Shown here piece after piece: positions 34,069-46,432 of a stretch of 64,000 nt of DNA. Below the pieces are notes generated by a model. That model had not been told where the DNA came from, searched no databases, and was given only the letters and a program-made list of their open reading frames with translations. Each line of letters begins with the position of its first letter. Positions within the stretch are counted from its first letter, which is position 1. Location: contig NZ_CP023691.1 of NCBI RefSeq assembly GCF_008704855.1, positions 3,596,001 through 3,660,000 of the forward strand, read 5' to 3'. Source of the DNA: Streptomyces platensis (GTDB taxonomy: Bacteria > Actinomycetota > Actinomycetes > Streptomycetales > Streptomycetaceae). The position numbers and the translations under genes were made by a program.

Positions 34069-34146
34069 AGCGGGGCCGTCGGTGACGTCTTGGCTGAGCG
34101 GCGCCCGCCCACCCGGCGCGCGCCCTCTGTATTGAGCGGCCCCGCT
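34069..34146. terminator. Possible convergent terminator between MFS and mazG
   Basis: AGCGGGGCCG (34069-34078) pairs with CGGCCCCGCT (34137-34146) across a long structured loop. This is a weak candidate. Confidence 0.4.
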
Positions 34147-34159
34147 TGTTCGGCAGCGC

Positions 34160-35191
34160 CTACCTGGCGCTGCCCTCGGCGGCCACCACCGCATCACGGT
34201 AGGCCCGGGCCGCCGCGCGCAGGGCGGCCTCCGGGTCGACGCCGTCCGCCTCCGCCCGTACGGCGAGCGCCAGCAGTTCGTAGCCGATGCCCTCGCCGGC
34301 CGGCGGCGCGACCTCGATGCCCGCCGTCCGCACCCGCGACGCCAGCTTCGCCGCGAGCGCCAGCCCCGGCTGCGCCAGCGGAATTCCCTCCGTCACCGAC
34401 TCCCGCTGCTTCTCCTCCGCCTTCTTCCGCAGCCAGTGCGCCTTGACGTCCTCCGGGGTGGCCGCGTCCTCGTCCCCGAAGACATGGGGGTGGCGGTGCA
34501 GCAGCTTCTCCACGAGCGTGCCCGCCACATCGTCGATGGAGAACGGCTCGTCCGGATCGTCCTGCGCGATCCGGGCATGGAAGACGACCTGGAGAAGCAC
34601 ATCCCCGAGCTCCTCCCTCAGCTCCGCGCGGTCGCCCTCCTCGATGGCCTCGACCAGCTCATACGCCTCCTCGATCCCGTACTTGGCAAGATCGCGGTGC
34701 GTACGGACGCTGCTCCAGGGGCACTCGGCGCGGATCTGGTCCATGACCTGGACGAGATCGAGCAGCCGAGCACCGGGCAGGTCGTAGGAGCCGGGCAGCA
34801 GCTCAAGATCCGGCATGGTCTCCCGCCCGGAACCGGCCAGCCGCGCCAGGCCGTCGGTCAGCGCACTCTCCCCGTCCGCCGAGGTCAGCACGACGGCCGT
34901 ACGGGCCTCCGGCACGCAGTAGTCGACCAGTTCGCGGGCGGCGGGCGCGGCGGTCTCCACCTCGATACCGGCCTCCCGCAGATACGGCAGCTGCGGATGA
35001 TCCGGATCGGCGCTCACCACACGGTCGGCCGCCCGCAATATCTGCCATGCGGGCCAGGACAGGAGCCCGGGGGCGACCCGGTGGCTGGTGGTGAGCAGAA
35101 CCAGGCGTCCGGTACCGGCACCCTCGGGGCGGGCGTCGGCGCCGGTACCGGCGGCGGAGGCGGAGGCGGAGGCGGAGGCGTCAGCGTTCAC
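34160..35191 (-). CDS. mazG: MazG nucleoside triphosphate pyrophosphohydrolase with an N-terminal extension
   Basis: A 343-residue house-cleaning NTP pyrophosphatase. The MazG core has SYDLPGARLLDLVQVMDQI, then CPWSSVRTHRDL and the metal motif EELREELGDVLLQVVFHARIA in outline (EExxD type), and a second helical block near the C-terminus. Residues 30-130 (VLLTTSHRVAPGLLSWPAWQ onward) look like a degenerate tetrapyrrole-methylase-type domain, as in YabN-like fusions. The N-terminus has an SASASASA repeat encoded by GCCTCC-type repeats. The GTG start at 35191 is a choice; an ATG lies further upstream. Confidence 0.8.
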   Translation of the reverse strand: MNADASASASASAAGTGADARPEGAGTGRLVLLTTSHRVAPGLLSWPAWQILRAADRVVSADPDHPQLPYLREAGIEVETAAPAARELVDYCVPEARTAVVLTSADGESALTDGLARLAGSGRETMPDLELLPGSYDLPGARLLDLVQVMDQIRAECPWSSVRTHRDLAKYGIEEAYELVEAIEEGDRAELREELGDVLLQVVFHARIAQDDPDEPFSIDDVAGTLVEKLLHRHPHVFGDEDAATPEDVKAHWLRKKAEEKQRESVTEGIPLAQPGLALAAKLASRVRTAGIEVAPPAGEGIGYELLALAVRAEADGVDPEAALRAAARAYRDAVVAAEGSAR

Positions 35192-35299
35192 GCCTCGAAC
35201 GTAACGCACGGCACCGACACCCATCGGTGGCGGTGGGCGGGTGGGGCCGAGACGGCCGGGCGGCCGGTCGGCGGTCGGGCTGCCGGCGGTGGGCTTCCG

Positions 35300-35362
35300 G
35301 CCCCGGGCCGACCGCCCGACCCACCGCCCCACCGACCCACCGCCCGACCGCCCGACCGCCCG
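35300..35362. repeat. Low-complexity CCGCCCGAC repeat block
   Basis: Irregular tandem units such as ACCGCCCGACC and ACCGCCCCACC fill the gap between the lipoprotein stop and mazG. With the G-rich sequence just before it (35235-35290) it can form extended hairpins. It looks like slippage-prone sequence. Confidence 0.55.
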
Positions 35363-35370
35363 GCTTCCGG

Positions 35371-36009
35371 TCAGGCCTGCTGCTTCGCGGGCTCCCGGGT
35401 GATCCACGGGTCCTTGGTCTCGCCGAGGATGACCTGCTGGTCGTCCCACTTGCCGAACCGCGGATTGACGTCGATCCCCATGGACCGGGAGGTCTTGGCC
35501 AGCGCGCGGGCGAGCTTCTGCTGGCCCTGCGGCGCGCGGCGGTCCGCGTGCAGATGCTCGGCGACGCCGTCGAGCAGCAGCTGATTGCGGACCATGGCGT
35601 CGATCTCGTCCGGGGCGACCCCCTGCTGAAGCCACATCGCCTTCAGCCGCTCGGCACTGCCGGCCTGCTTCTCGGCCCGGCCCCGCCACTTCTGGATGTC
35701 ACCGCGGCTGACCGTCACCCCGGCGTCCTGCGCACCGCGCGCCAGCACCTCATCGAAGATCATGCCGTTGAGAGTGGCCAGGCTCAGCCGCCCGGTGTTC
35801 ATGACGAGCTGCCCGCCCTGCGGGGACTTGGCCTGCGCGGCGCGCACGTCCTTCACCTTCGCCTGAAGCTGCGAGACGGTGATCCGCTTCCCGTCCACGA
35901 TGGCCGCGGCACCGGGATGGGCGTCGTTGCCGCACGCGGCCAGCAACGGGGTCGCGGCCAGCAGAGCGGCGGTGGCGGATACGGAGAGCGCTGTCCTTCG
36001 GCGGAACAC
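35371..36009 (-). CDS. SurA N-terminal-domain lipoprotein
   Basis: A 212-residue exported lipoprotein. The signal peptide ends in the lipobox LLAAC, so Cys at about residue 26 would be lipidated. The mature part starts AAIVDGKRITVSQLQAKV and has the helical SurA/PrsA-type chaperone domain but no recognisable PPIase domain. A role in folding exported proteins is likely. GTG at 36009 follows GGGAGG with a 5-base gap. It precedes mazG on the same strand. Confidence 0.8.
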   Translation of the reverse strand: MFRRRTALSVSATAALLAATPLLAACGNDAHPGAAAIVDGKRITVSQLQAKVKDVRAAQAKSPQGGQLVMNTGRLSLATLNGMIFDEVLARGAQDAGVTVSRGDIQKWRGRAEKQAGSAERLKAMWLQQGVAPDEIDAMVRNQLLLDGVAEHLHADRRAPQGQQKLARALAKTSRSMGIDVNPRFGKWDDQQVILGETKDPWITREPAKQQA

Positions 36010-36356
36010 ATGGCCTCCCGGCAGATCGTGCGACGGAGTCTCGACCTTGATTGATCGATGCTATGGAGTCGGCGTGGCCCAGGCCACTGCTTCGGCCAAC
36101 GATCTGTGCCGGGGTCGGTTTCTGCTCCGCTGTCCAAGCCGGCTCTCTGAGCCACTGGCTCCCCGCCCCGCTCCGGACCCCGGCCCGGCACCGCGGGGTC
36201 GCGGTGCCGGGCCGGCGGCCGTCCCTCCCCGGGAACGCGCCGCCCCAGGACCACGTCTGACCCACTGCCGGCCCGGCCGTCGCAGCGCAGCGGCCACCGG
36301 GCGGACCGGTCAGCCGGTTCGAGTATCTTTTCGGGTCGGGGAGAGTGAGGATCCGC

Positions 36357-37898
36357 ATGGAAACGGCCGCAGCAACGGCTGGGGGCGCCCCCGGACGGAT
36401 TCTGGGAGAGAACAGCGGCACGGTGCCGCCGCCCCGGACCGCCGGGCCGGCCGCCGCCGCGACCACGACCACCGGCGCACCACCCCCGGCCCCGCCCGGC
36501 CGGCTGCGGCACACCGCCGACCGGCTGCGGACCCGGACCGCGCCCCTCCGCACCCCGCGCCTGGACCCCTACTGGACCGCCGCCTTCTTCTTCCTCGCGT
36601 TCGCGCTGGTCTCCCTCTTCCGGTTCCGCACCATGTCCATCTCCTCCTGGGACCTGGGCATCTTCGAACAGGCCGTACGGGGCTACGCGCACTTCCAGGC
36701 GCCGATCGTCGACCTCAAGGGCCCCGGCACGAACATCCTCGGCGACCACTTCAGCCCCATACTGATCGTGCTCGCCCCCTTCTACCGGGTGTTCCCCTCA
36801 CCCGTGACCCTGCTGACCGCGCAGGCCGCGCTGTTCGCGCTGTCCGTGCTGCCGGTTACCCGCGCCGCCGCCCGCCACCTGGGCCGCCTCCCGGGCCTGG
36901 CCGTCGGCATCGCCTACGGCATGTCCTGGGGTGTACAGAAGGCCGTCGACTTCGACTTCCACGAGATCGCCTTCGCCCTGCCGCTGATCGCGTTCGCGCT
37001 CGAAGCGGTGCTGCGCGGACGCTGGACCGCGGCGGTCTGCTGGGCCGCGCCCCTGGTGCTGGTCAAGGAAGACCTCGGGGTGACCGCGGCCACCATCGGC
37101 GCGCTCGCCCTGATACGCACCCGCCGGGCCAGCCCCCTGGCCATCGGCCTGGTCGCCTTCGGCATCACCGCCACCGCCGTCACCCTCGGCCTGCTGATAC
37201 CCGGCTTCAACGGCTCCGGCTCGTACGACTACTGGACCAAGTTCGGCGCCGAAGGCGGCGGCGCCACCATCCCCCTCGACGACGCCGTCCGCACCACCCT
37301 GTGGGTCCTGCTCCCCACCACCGGACTGCTCGCGCTGCGCTCACCCCTCCTCCTGGTCGCGCTGCCCACCCTCGGCTGGCGCTTCCTCTCCCACGAGCCG
37401 CACTACTGGGGCACCGACTGGCACTACAACGCCGTCCTGATGCCGGTCGTCTTCCTCGCACTGATCGACGCCCTGCCCCGCATACGGGTCTCGGCCCGCC
37501 CCTGGCTCCGCTCGTACGCCCACCATCTGCCGGCCGCCCTCCTGGCCGCGGCCCTCGCGCTGACCGCCAATCTGCCCCTGGCCCGGCTCACCGAGGCCGC
37601 CACCTACCGCACCCCACCGAACGTCACCGCCGACGAGAAGCTGCTGGAGCGCATACCCGACGGCGCGACCGTGGAGTCCGACATCCGCCCGCTGAGCCGC
37701 CTCACCCACCGCACCCAGGTCTTCTGGATCGGCGACACGGGGGGGCTGGCGCCCCAGTACGTCGCTGTCCAGCTGCGTGATGACCGCACCCCGCGGCAAG
37801 TGTTGGCGGAGACCAAGGCCCGGCATCCCCGCTCCACGTATGTGGTTCTCGGCGACACGACGGACCTTCTGGTGTTCCACCGAACGTCCGCGAAGTGA
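36357..37898 (+). CDS. DUF2079 polytopic membrane protein
   Basis: A membrane protein of about 513 residues in the DUF2079 family, probably a GT-C-type glycosyltransferase or related lipid-linked enzyme. A Pro/Ala/Thr-rich cytoplasmic N-terminus (about 70 residues) precedes roughly nine to ten helices. Conserved family segments include SWDLGIFEQAVRGYAHF and NILGDHFSPILIVLAPFYR; the polar C-terminus is outside the helices. ATG at 36357 has a GTGAGG ribosome binding site; a GTG at 36345 is an alternative. A TATCTT hexamer at 36324-36329 could be the -10. A large nested palindrome lies downstream. Confidence 0.8.
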   Translation: METAAATAGGAPGRILGENSGTVPPPRTAGPAAAATTTTGAPPPAPPGRLRHTADRLRTRTAPLRTPRLDPYWTAAFFFLAFALVSLFRFRTMSISSWDLGIFEQAVRGYAHFQAPIVDLKGPGTNILGDHFSPILIVLAPFYRVFPSPVTLLTAQAALFALSVLPVTRAAARHLGRLPGLAVGIAYGMSWGVQKAVDFDFHEIAFALPLIAFALEAVLRGRWTAAVCWAAPLVLVKEDLGVTAATIGALALIRTRRASPLAIGLVAFGITATAVTLGLLIPGFNGSGSYDYWTKFGAEGGGATIPLDDAVRTTLWVLLPTTGLLALRSPLLLVALPTLGWRFLSHEPHYWGTDWHYNAVLMPVVFLALIDALPRIRVSARPWLRSYAHHLPAALLAAALALTANLPLARLTEAATYRTPPNVTADEKLLERIPDGATVESDIRPLSRLTHRTQVFWIGDTGGLAPQYVAVQLRDDRTPRQVLAETKARHPRSTYVVLGDTTDLLVFHRTSAK

Positions 37899-37925
37899 CG
37901 CCCTGACGCCCGCGTTGGCGGTGGC

Positions 37926-38368
37926 CCGCCGTGCCTCTTCTGTTGTTTCGCCTTCGGCGGGAGGGGTGTGTAGGGGTGGGGCCCCGGTATGTGGTGGGTG
38001 CCGGGTGTGCGGCCTCCGGGGTGGGTGTTCGGACTGCTTCGCTTTACGTCCGAACACCCACCCCGGAGCCCCCACACCCTCCCGTCGGCAGAAGAGACCC
38101 CACCCCAGTGGGAAGAATTGTCAAAGACCAGTAGTTCCGCCGCGCCACGATGCGGCCGCACTACTGGTCTTTGACATCTCCCCCACCGGACGGAGGCCGC
38201 CAACCGGACGGGAGGGGGCGGCCCGGAGGGGCCTGTGTTGTGGACGTAAAGCGAAGCAGTCCACAACACAGGCCCCGGAGGGCCGCACCCGGCACCCACC
38301 ACAACCAACAAGCGGCCCCCGCCCAAACACACCCACCCCCGCCGAAGGCGAAAAACAAGGCACGGCGG
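37926..38368. repeat. 443-bp nested palindrome with complementary hairpin loops
   Basis: The outer arms (37926 to about 38013 and 38277-38368) are imperfect inverted copies, each including TTTCGCCTTCGGCGGG or its complement. Three perfect hairpins lie inside: 38014-38068 (20-bp arms), 38119-38176 (17-bp arms) and 38228-38276 (18-bp arms). The whole structure is centred on the second hairpin (38147). The loops of hairpins 1 and 3 (CTGCTTCGCTTTAC, GTAAAGCGAAGCAG) are perfectly complementary over 14 bases. It fills the gap between the convergent DUF2079 and mfd genes. Confidence 0.9.
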
Positions 38369-38394
38369 CGCCACCCGCAACGTGGGAAGCGGGG

Positions 38395-41967
<3,573 letters not shown>

Positions 41968-42175
41968 GTGAGGGTTCCGTCCCAGCGAGGCGAACAACGC
42001 AGCAGCCCGACACGTCTCACGGGCCGGGGTTGCCAAGCGTACGCCCGCCCGCCGACAGTCCGGGCCGGAAGCCCGGGACGGCACCTTCGTGCCCCCGCGC
42101 CACCTGGCTCCGTGGTTCCGCACCCCCCGCTCCCGTGGAAGGGTGCACCTTACAAGGAACTCAGGAGGGGGCACG

Positions 42176-43807
42176 GTGAGCGGAAGTACGCGACGTACCG
42201 GAAACAGGGGCACGCTGCGCGCACCGGCCCCGCCGCCCACGGGCCCGCCGCCCCGCCCCGTCGTCGCCGCCCTGATGCTCGGTATGGCGCTGGCCGCGCT
42301 CGACTCGACGATCCTCGCCACCGCCGTCCCGCAGATCGTCGGCGACCTCGGCGGCTTCGCGGTGTTCTCCTGGCTGTTCTCCGGCTATCTGCTGGCCGTC
42401 ACCGTCACCCTGCCGGTCTACGGCAAGCTCTCCGACACCTTCGGCCGCAAGGCCGTCCTGATCACCGGCATCGTGCTCTTCCTCGTCGGCTCGCTGGCCT
42501 GCGCCGGCGCCTGGGACATGGCCTCGCTGATCGCCTTCCGAGTGGTGCAGGGCCTGGGCGGCGGCGCCCTCCAGGGCACCGTCCAGACCATCGCCGCCGA
42601 CCTCTACCCGATGAAGGAACGCCCCAAGATCCAGGCCAGGATCTCCAGCGTCTGGGCCACCTCGGCGGTCGCCGGGCCCGCCCTGGGCGGCCTGCTCGCC
42701 GCCTACGCGGACTGGCGCTGGATCTTCCTGATCAATGTGCCGGTGGGCGCGGTCGCCCTCTGGCTGATCGGGCGGCACTTCACCGAGCCGCAGCGGAACC
42801 GGCCGGAACCCGGCGCCCGCCCCCGGGTGGACTGGCCCGGCGCGCTGGCGATCTTCGCCTGCGGCGGGCTGCTGCTGACCGCCCTGGTCCAGGGCGGGGT
42901 GGCCTGGGCCTGGCTCTCCACCCCGTCACTGCTGCTGTTCGCCGGCAGCGCGGGGTGCGCGGCACTCACCGTGCTCATCGAGCGCCGGGCCGCGGAGCCG
43001 ATCATTCCCGGCTGGGTGTGGCGCCGCCGCACCATCTCCGCCGTCAACCTCGCACTGGGCGCCCTGGGCCTGCTGATGGTCGCCCCGACGGTGTTCCTGC
43101 CCACCTACGCCCAGTCGGTGCTGGGCCTGAGCCCGACCGCGGCCGGCTTCGTGCTGTCGGTGATGATGCTGAGCTGGCCGGTCTCGGCCGCCCTCAGCAG
43201 CCAGGTCTACAACCGGGTCGGCATCCGCACCTGCTCGATGCTCGGCATCGGCGCGGCCGGTCTGGTCCTGCTCGCCTTCCCTCTGTTGCCCTACCCCGGC
43301 GCGGCCTGGCAGCCCGCGCTGATCATGCTGACGCTCGGTGCGGCCCTCGGCCTCTTCCAGCTCCCGCTGATCATCGGCGTGCAGTCCTCCGTCGGCTACC
43401 GGGAGCGCGGCACCGCCACCGCCTCCATACTCTTCTGCCGCCAGGTCGGGCAGTCACTCGGTGCCGCGCTGTTCGGCGCCCTCGCCAACGCCACCCTCAA
43501 CGACCGCCTCGCGCACGCCCCTTCGGGCATTCGCCCCGGCCTGCCCGACGACCTCGACGCGGTCTCCCGCGCGCTGGCACACCCCGCCGGCCTCACCGCG
43601 CAGGCCACCGACTACCTCCGCCGCGCCGTCGACACCACGGTCGACCATGTCTACCTCGGCGCCGCCGCGGCCGCCGCGCTCGCGCTGCTCGCCCTGCTGC
43701 TGGCACCGCGGCGCTTCCCGGTGCACACGGAAACCGGCGGCACGGGCACGACCACGGGCGCAGGTGAGGGCACGGGCACGGGCGAGGGCGGGCAGGCCGG
43801 GGCCTGA
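42176..43807 (+). CDS. DHA2-family multidrug efflux MFS transporter
   Basis: A 543-residue exporter with fourteen predicted helices (EmrB/QacA class), using proton motive force. Diagnostic segments are ALAALDSTILATAVPQIVGDLGG, VYGKLSDTFGRKAVL and LGGLLAAYADWRWIFLINVPVG. GTG at 42176 follows AGGAGGGG (42163-42170). It has no adjacent regulator except the divergent mfd, so control is not evident. The C-terminal tail is a Gly/Thr/Glu low-complexity stretch. Confidence 0.9.
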   Translation: MSGSTRRTGNRGTLRAPAPPPTGPPPRPVVAALMLGMALAALDSTILATAVPQIVGDLGGFAVFSWLFSGYLLAVTVTLPVYGKLSDTFGRKAVLITGIVLFLVGSLACAGAWDMASLIAFRVVQGLGGGALQGTVQTIAADLYPMKERPKIQARISSVWATSAVAGPALGGLLAAYADWRWIFLINVPVGAVALWLIGRHFTEPQRNRPEPGARPRVDWPGALAIFACGGLLLTALVQGGVAWAWLSTPSLLLFAGSAGCAALTVLIERRAAEPIIPGWVWRRRTISAVNLALGALGLLMVAPTVFLPTYAQSVLGLSPTAAGFVLSVMMLSWPVSAALSSQVYNRVGIRTCSMLGIGAAGLVLLAFPLLPYPGAAWQPALIMLTLGAALGLFQLPLIIGVQSSVGYRERGTATASILFCRQVGQSLGAALFGALANATLNDRLAHAPSGIRPGLPDDLDAVSRALAHPAGLTAQATDYLRRAVDTTVDHVYLGAAAAAALALLALLLAPRRFPVHTETGGTGTTTGAGEGTGTGEGGQAGA

Positions 43808-43842
43808 CAAGAGCGGCGTCCGGGCGGTGGCGGTGGCGGTGA

Positions 43843-43891
43843 CCGTACGTCAGGCGCCCGGGCAGCGGGGTCGCCGTACGTCAGGCGCCCG
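43843..43891. repeat. 18-bp direct duplication at the end of the coiled-coil gene
   Basis: CCGTACGTCAGGCGCCCG occurs at 43843-43860 and exactly again at 43874-43891, where it covers the stop codon and last residues of the minus-strand coiled-coil gene. Confidence 0.75.
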
Positions 43892-44885
43892 CCGCGCCGC
43901 CCGCGCGGGGCAGCTGCGTCTCCAGGGTGTCCTCCTCGTCGGGGCCGGCGGCCTCCGGGGCGGCGGCTTCCCGCCCGTGGCCCGGCGTCCCGTCCTCCTC
44001 GTCCGGTACCGGCGTCTTCCCGGTGAGCGCGGCCAGGCTGTTGCGTACATGGGTCATATGGGTGCGGACCTCTTCGCGCTCCGCGTCATGTTCCCGCAGG
44101 ATCCGTGCCGTGGTGCGCTCGATGCGCTCCACCTCGGCCTCGGCCTGGGCCAGCAGACCGGCGCCGCGGTCCTCGGCGTCCTCCTGACGGTGCCGGGCGG
44201 CCTCCTCGGCCTCCGCATAGAGCCGCTCGCTGTCGGCGCGGGCGGTCTTCCCGCGGGCGTCCAGCTCCGCGACGAGGCGGTCGGTCTCCGCCTCCCGCTC
44301 CGCGATCTCCCGCCCGGCCGCGTCCCACTCGTCGGCCTGCCGCTTCTCCTGGTCGCGCAGCAGCTGCGCGGTCCGCCGGTGCACCTCCGCCAGCTCCGCG
44401 GCCGCCTCCTCCCGCAGCTTCCCGGCCTCCTCGGTCGCCACGGTCACCAGCTCCGTGGCCTCTCCCCGCGCCGCCTCGCCCGTGCGGCGGGCCCGGGTCT
44501 CCGCCTCGTCGCGCCGCGCGTTCGCCGCCTGGTCGGCCGCCTCCCGGACCTCGTCCGCGTACACCGCGGCCGCGTCCCGGATCTCCTCGTCCGCCTGCTG
44601 TGCCCCGGCCCGCAGCCGCGCCGCCTCGGACTCCGCGGTCGTCAGGATCAGCCGGGCCTCGCTGCCGAGCGAGGCATAGGTCTGCGGTGGCAACTGCGCC
44701 ACCCGCTCTTGCAGTTCGGTGAGTTCGGCCGCCATCTCGTTGGACAGGACCGTGAGCCGCGCGGCGCGCTCCCAGCAGGAGTCCCGGTCGACCGAGAGCC
44801 CCTCGACGCGGCGGTCCACGTCCTCCGGCCGGTAGCCACGCCCTCGTACGGTCTCGAACCCGTGAGGCGAAACCGATGCACTCAT
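43881..44885 (-). CDS. FilP/DivIVA-like coiled-coil protein ('cellulose-binding' family)
   Basis: A 334-residue cytoplasmic protein. The N-terminus SVSPHGFETVRGRGYRPEDVDRRVEGL is the DivIVA-like start seen in actinobacterial cytoskeletal proteins. Residues 40-290 are a long Glu/Ala/Arg-rich coiled coil. The C-terminal tail is acidic and Gly/Ala-rich. The family is often labelled cellulose-binding from an old assay, but structural roles in polar growth (as for FilP) are better supported. The ATG at 44885 is followed by a normal N-terminus. A short duplication lies at its stop codon. Confidence 0.78.
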   Translation of the reverse strand: MSASVSPHGFETVRGRGYRPEDVDRRVEGLSVDRDSCWERAARLTVLSNEMAAELTELQERVAQLPPQTYASLGSEARLILTTAESEAARLRAGAQQADEEIRDAAAVYADEVREAADQAANARRDEAETRARRTGEAARGEATELVTVATEEAGKLREEAAAELAEVHRRTAQLLRDQEKRQADEWDAAGREIAEREAETDRLVAELDARGKTARADSERLYAEAEEAARHRQEDAEDRGAGLLAQAEAEVERIERTTARILREHDAEREEVRTHMTHVRNSLAALTGKTPVPDEEDGTPGHGREAAAPEAAGPDEEDTLETQLPRAGGAAGA

Positions 44886-45047
44886 CCTCAAGCCCCTCTC
44901 CGCCGCGGCGGCCGTCGTGCGATCCGCGGCCTTCGCGCTCATTCACATCGTTGCGTGCAGGACTGTGCCGTTATGCGCACTTCCCTGGGAATCGGTGCGA
45001 GATCGCACCCTCGCGACACTTCACCCCATCCACCCCACCAGGATGCG

Positions 45048-46136
45048 TTATTTGGTGCCAGAAGTCGGAATCCGGTCGTCGTGGCGCAGCGCCCCGAACA
45101 ACTCCCGTGCACCGCTCTCGTTCCACGGCAGCACCGACCCGACACCACTGACCATCACTCCGGGCCGGTTCACCGGAACCGTCGTCGCGGTACCGTCGCC
45201 CCCGGCGATCTGCTTCATCGACCAGCCCATATCCAGCACCCGCGCCATGTCCGCGCCGTCGTCCACGACCAGCGCCGCCAGCGAGGCGTCCCGCACGCGC
45301 TGGAACCGGCCCGGGTCGAGGAGCACCGACGGGGCGGCCATCTCCTCCGCCACCGCACCGAGCAACTGCCGCTGACGCTTCACCCGTCCGAGGTCACCCT
45401 CCGGGTCGGCATACCGGGCCCGTACGAACGCCAGCGCCTCGGCGCCGTTCATCCGATGGCAGCCGGCCGCGAAGTCCGCGCCCGACTTCTCGTCCTTCAG
45501 CGGCGCGTCCAGACACAGCCGCACCCCGTCCACCGCGTCCACGACCTGGACGAACCCCAGGAAGTTCACCTCGGCATAGCGGTCGATCCGCAGTCCGGTC
45601 GCCTGCTCCACCGTTCGGGTGAGCAGCTGCGGGCCGCCGTCCGCATATGCCTCGTTGATCTTCCGGCTGCCATGGCCGGGTATCGGGACGTAGCTGTCGC
45701 GCGGCAGGCTGACCAGCGTGGGGCCGTGCTCACCGGAGTGCAGCACCATGATCGTGTCGGTGTTCTGCACCTCGTTGTTGCCGACGTGCAGCTCCTCGCG
45801 CTGCTCCGGGGTCAGCGCGGAACGGCTGTCCGTACCGACCAGCAGCCAGTTCGTGCCCTTGCCCGCGGCCGGACGCCCGGCGTAGTCGCCCAGTGCGTCG
45901 ACGTGCTGGAGCTGCCGCCCCGCGGAGACGTACAGCCAGGCGCCGCCCGCGACCACCAGGGCGACCAGCACCAGCAGCGTCACCAGGGTCCAGGTGAGCC
46001 ACGCCCGCCGGCGGCGGCGCGGCCCCGGCCTGCGCGGCGGCCGGCCCGTCGGCCCGCGGTGCCACCACCGCGGGCGCCCTGCCCGGTACAGCGTCGTCGA
46101 CGACGCCTGCGACAGCGGGGGTATCGGACGGCCCAT
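45048..46136 (-). CDS. LytR-CpsA-Psr (LCP) family wall-polymer ligase
   Basis: A 362-residue bitopic protein. A proline- and arginine-rich cytoplasmic tail precedes one transmembrane helix (about residues 47-68, LVTLLVLVALVVAGGAWLYV). The extracellular LCP domain follows, with TNWLLVGTDSRSALTPEQ, NTDTIMVLHS, SLPRDSYVPIPGHGSRKINEAYA and RMNGAEALAFVRARYADPEGDLGRVKRQ, matching the pyrophosphate- and Mg2+-binding residues. It probably attaches glycopolymers to peptidoglycan, perhaps including the product of the GT2-TagF gene at 10974. The gene stops before a short gap to the FilP-like gene. Confidence 0.9.
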   Translation of the reverse strand: MGRPIPPLSQASSTTLYRAGRPRWWHRGPTGRPPRRPGPRRRRRAWLTWTLVTLLVLVALVVAGGAWLYVSAGRQLQHVDALGDYAGRPAAGKGTNWLLVGTDSRSALTPEQREELHVGNNEVQNTDTIMVLHSGEHGPTLVSLPRDSYVPIPGHGSRKINEAYADGGPQLLTRTVEQATGLRIDRYAEVNFLGFVQVVDAVDGVRLCLDAPLKDEKSGADFAAGCHRMNGAEALAFVRARYADPEGDLGRVKRQRQLLGAVAEEMAAPSVLLDPGRFQRVRDASLAALVVDDGADMARVLDMGWSMKQIAGGDGTATTVPVNRPGVMVSGVGSVLPWNESGARELFGALRHDDRIPTSGTK

Positions 46137-46186
46137 ATACGCATGGTCAGGGCGCCCGGCCCATGCCGCAGGTCGAGCGCCCTGAC

Positions 46187-46219
46187 CCGGCCCGGCGGCA
46201 GCACCCGCCGCCGGGCCGG
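46187..46219 (-). terminator. Native terminator of the Imm35/deaminase/SUKH-4 gene
   Basis: CCGGCCCGGCGGC (46187-46199) pairs perfectly with 46207-46219 around a 7-base loop. It lies where the transcript of the minus-strand gene ending at 46430 would end had the 202-bp element at 46231 not been inserted between the stop and this hairpin. Confidence 0.7.
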
Positions 46220-46230
46220 TGACGCACCGC

Positions 46231-46432
46231 TAGGGGGTGTCGTTTGGATCAGGGCGGATCAGGGAGCGGGGTCTGGTGCGTGCGATCGCAAGGCGGAGGA
46301 GGGAGTCGACGCGGAGCGGGTGGGGTCTCCCCTGCTCGAGCGAAGTCGAGAGCTTGGGGAAGAGTGACGACAACGCCGCGAGCGGGCGTGCCAGACCCCG
46401 CGAGCCCGCCATGATCCAAACGACACCCCCTA
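46231..46432. mobile_element. MITE-like element with 21-bp perfect terminal inverted repeats and TA duplication
   Basis: A 202-bp element. The 21 bases at 46231-46251 (TAGGGGGTGTCGTTTGGATC plus A) are exactly inverted at 46412-46432. Similarity extends imperfectly inward to about 45 bp (shared GCGGGGTCTGG). A TA dinucleotide at each outer edge looks like a target duplication of the IS630/Tc1 or IS5-IS427 type. It encodes no protein, so it is a non-autonomous element. The centre contains the hairpin-forming CTCGAGCGAAGTCGAGAG. It supplies the TAG stop of the minus-strand gene at 46430. Confidence 0.85.

Noticed and set aside
35300..35362. CRISPR-like short repeats
   Set aside because: Units are irregular and unspaced with no unique spacers and no cas gene; it is simple low-complexity DNA. 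No CRISPR array is seen in the window.
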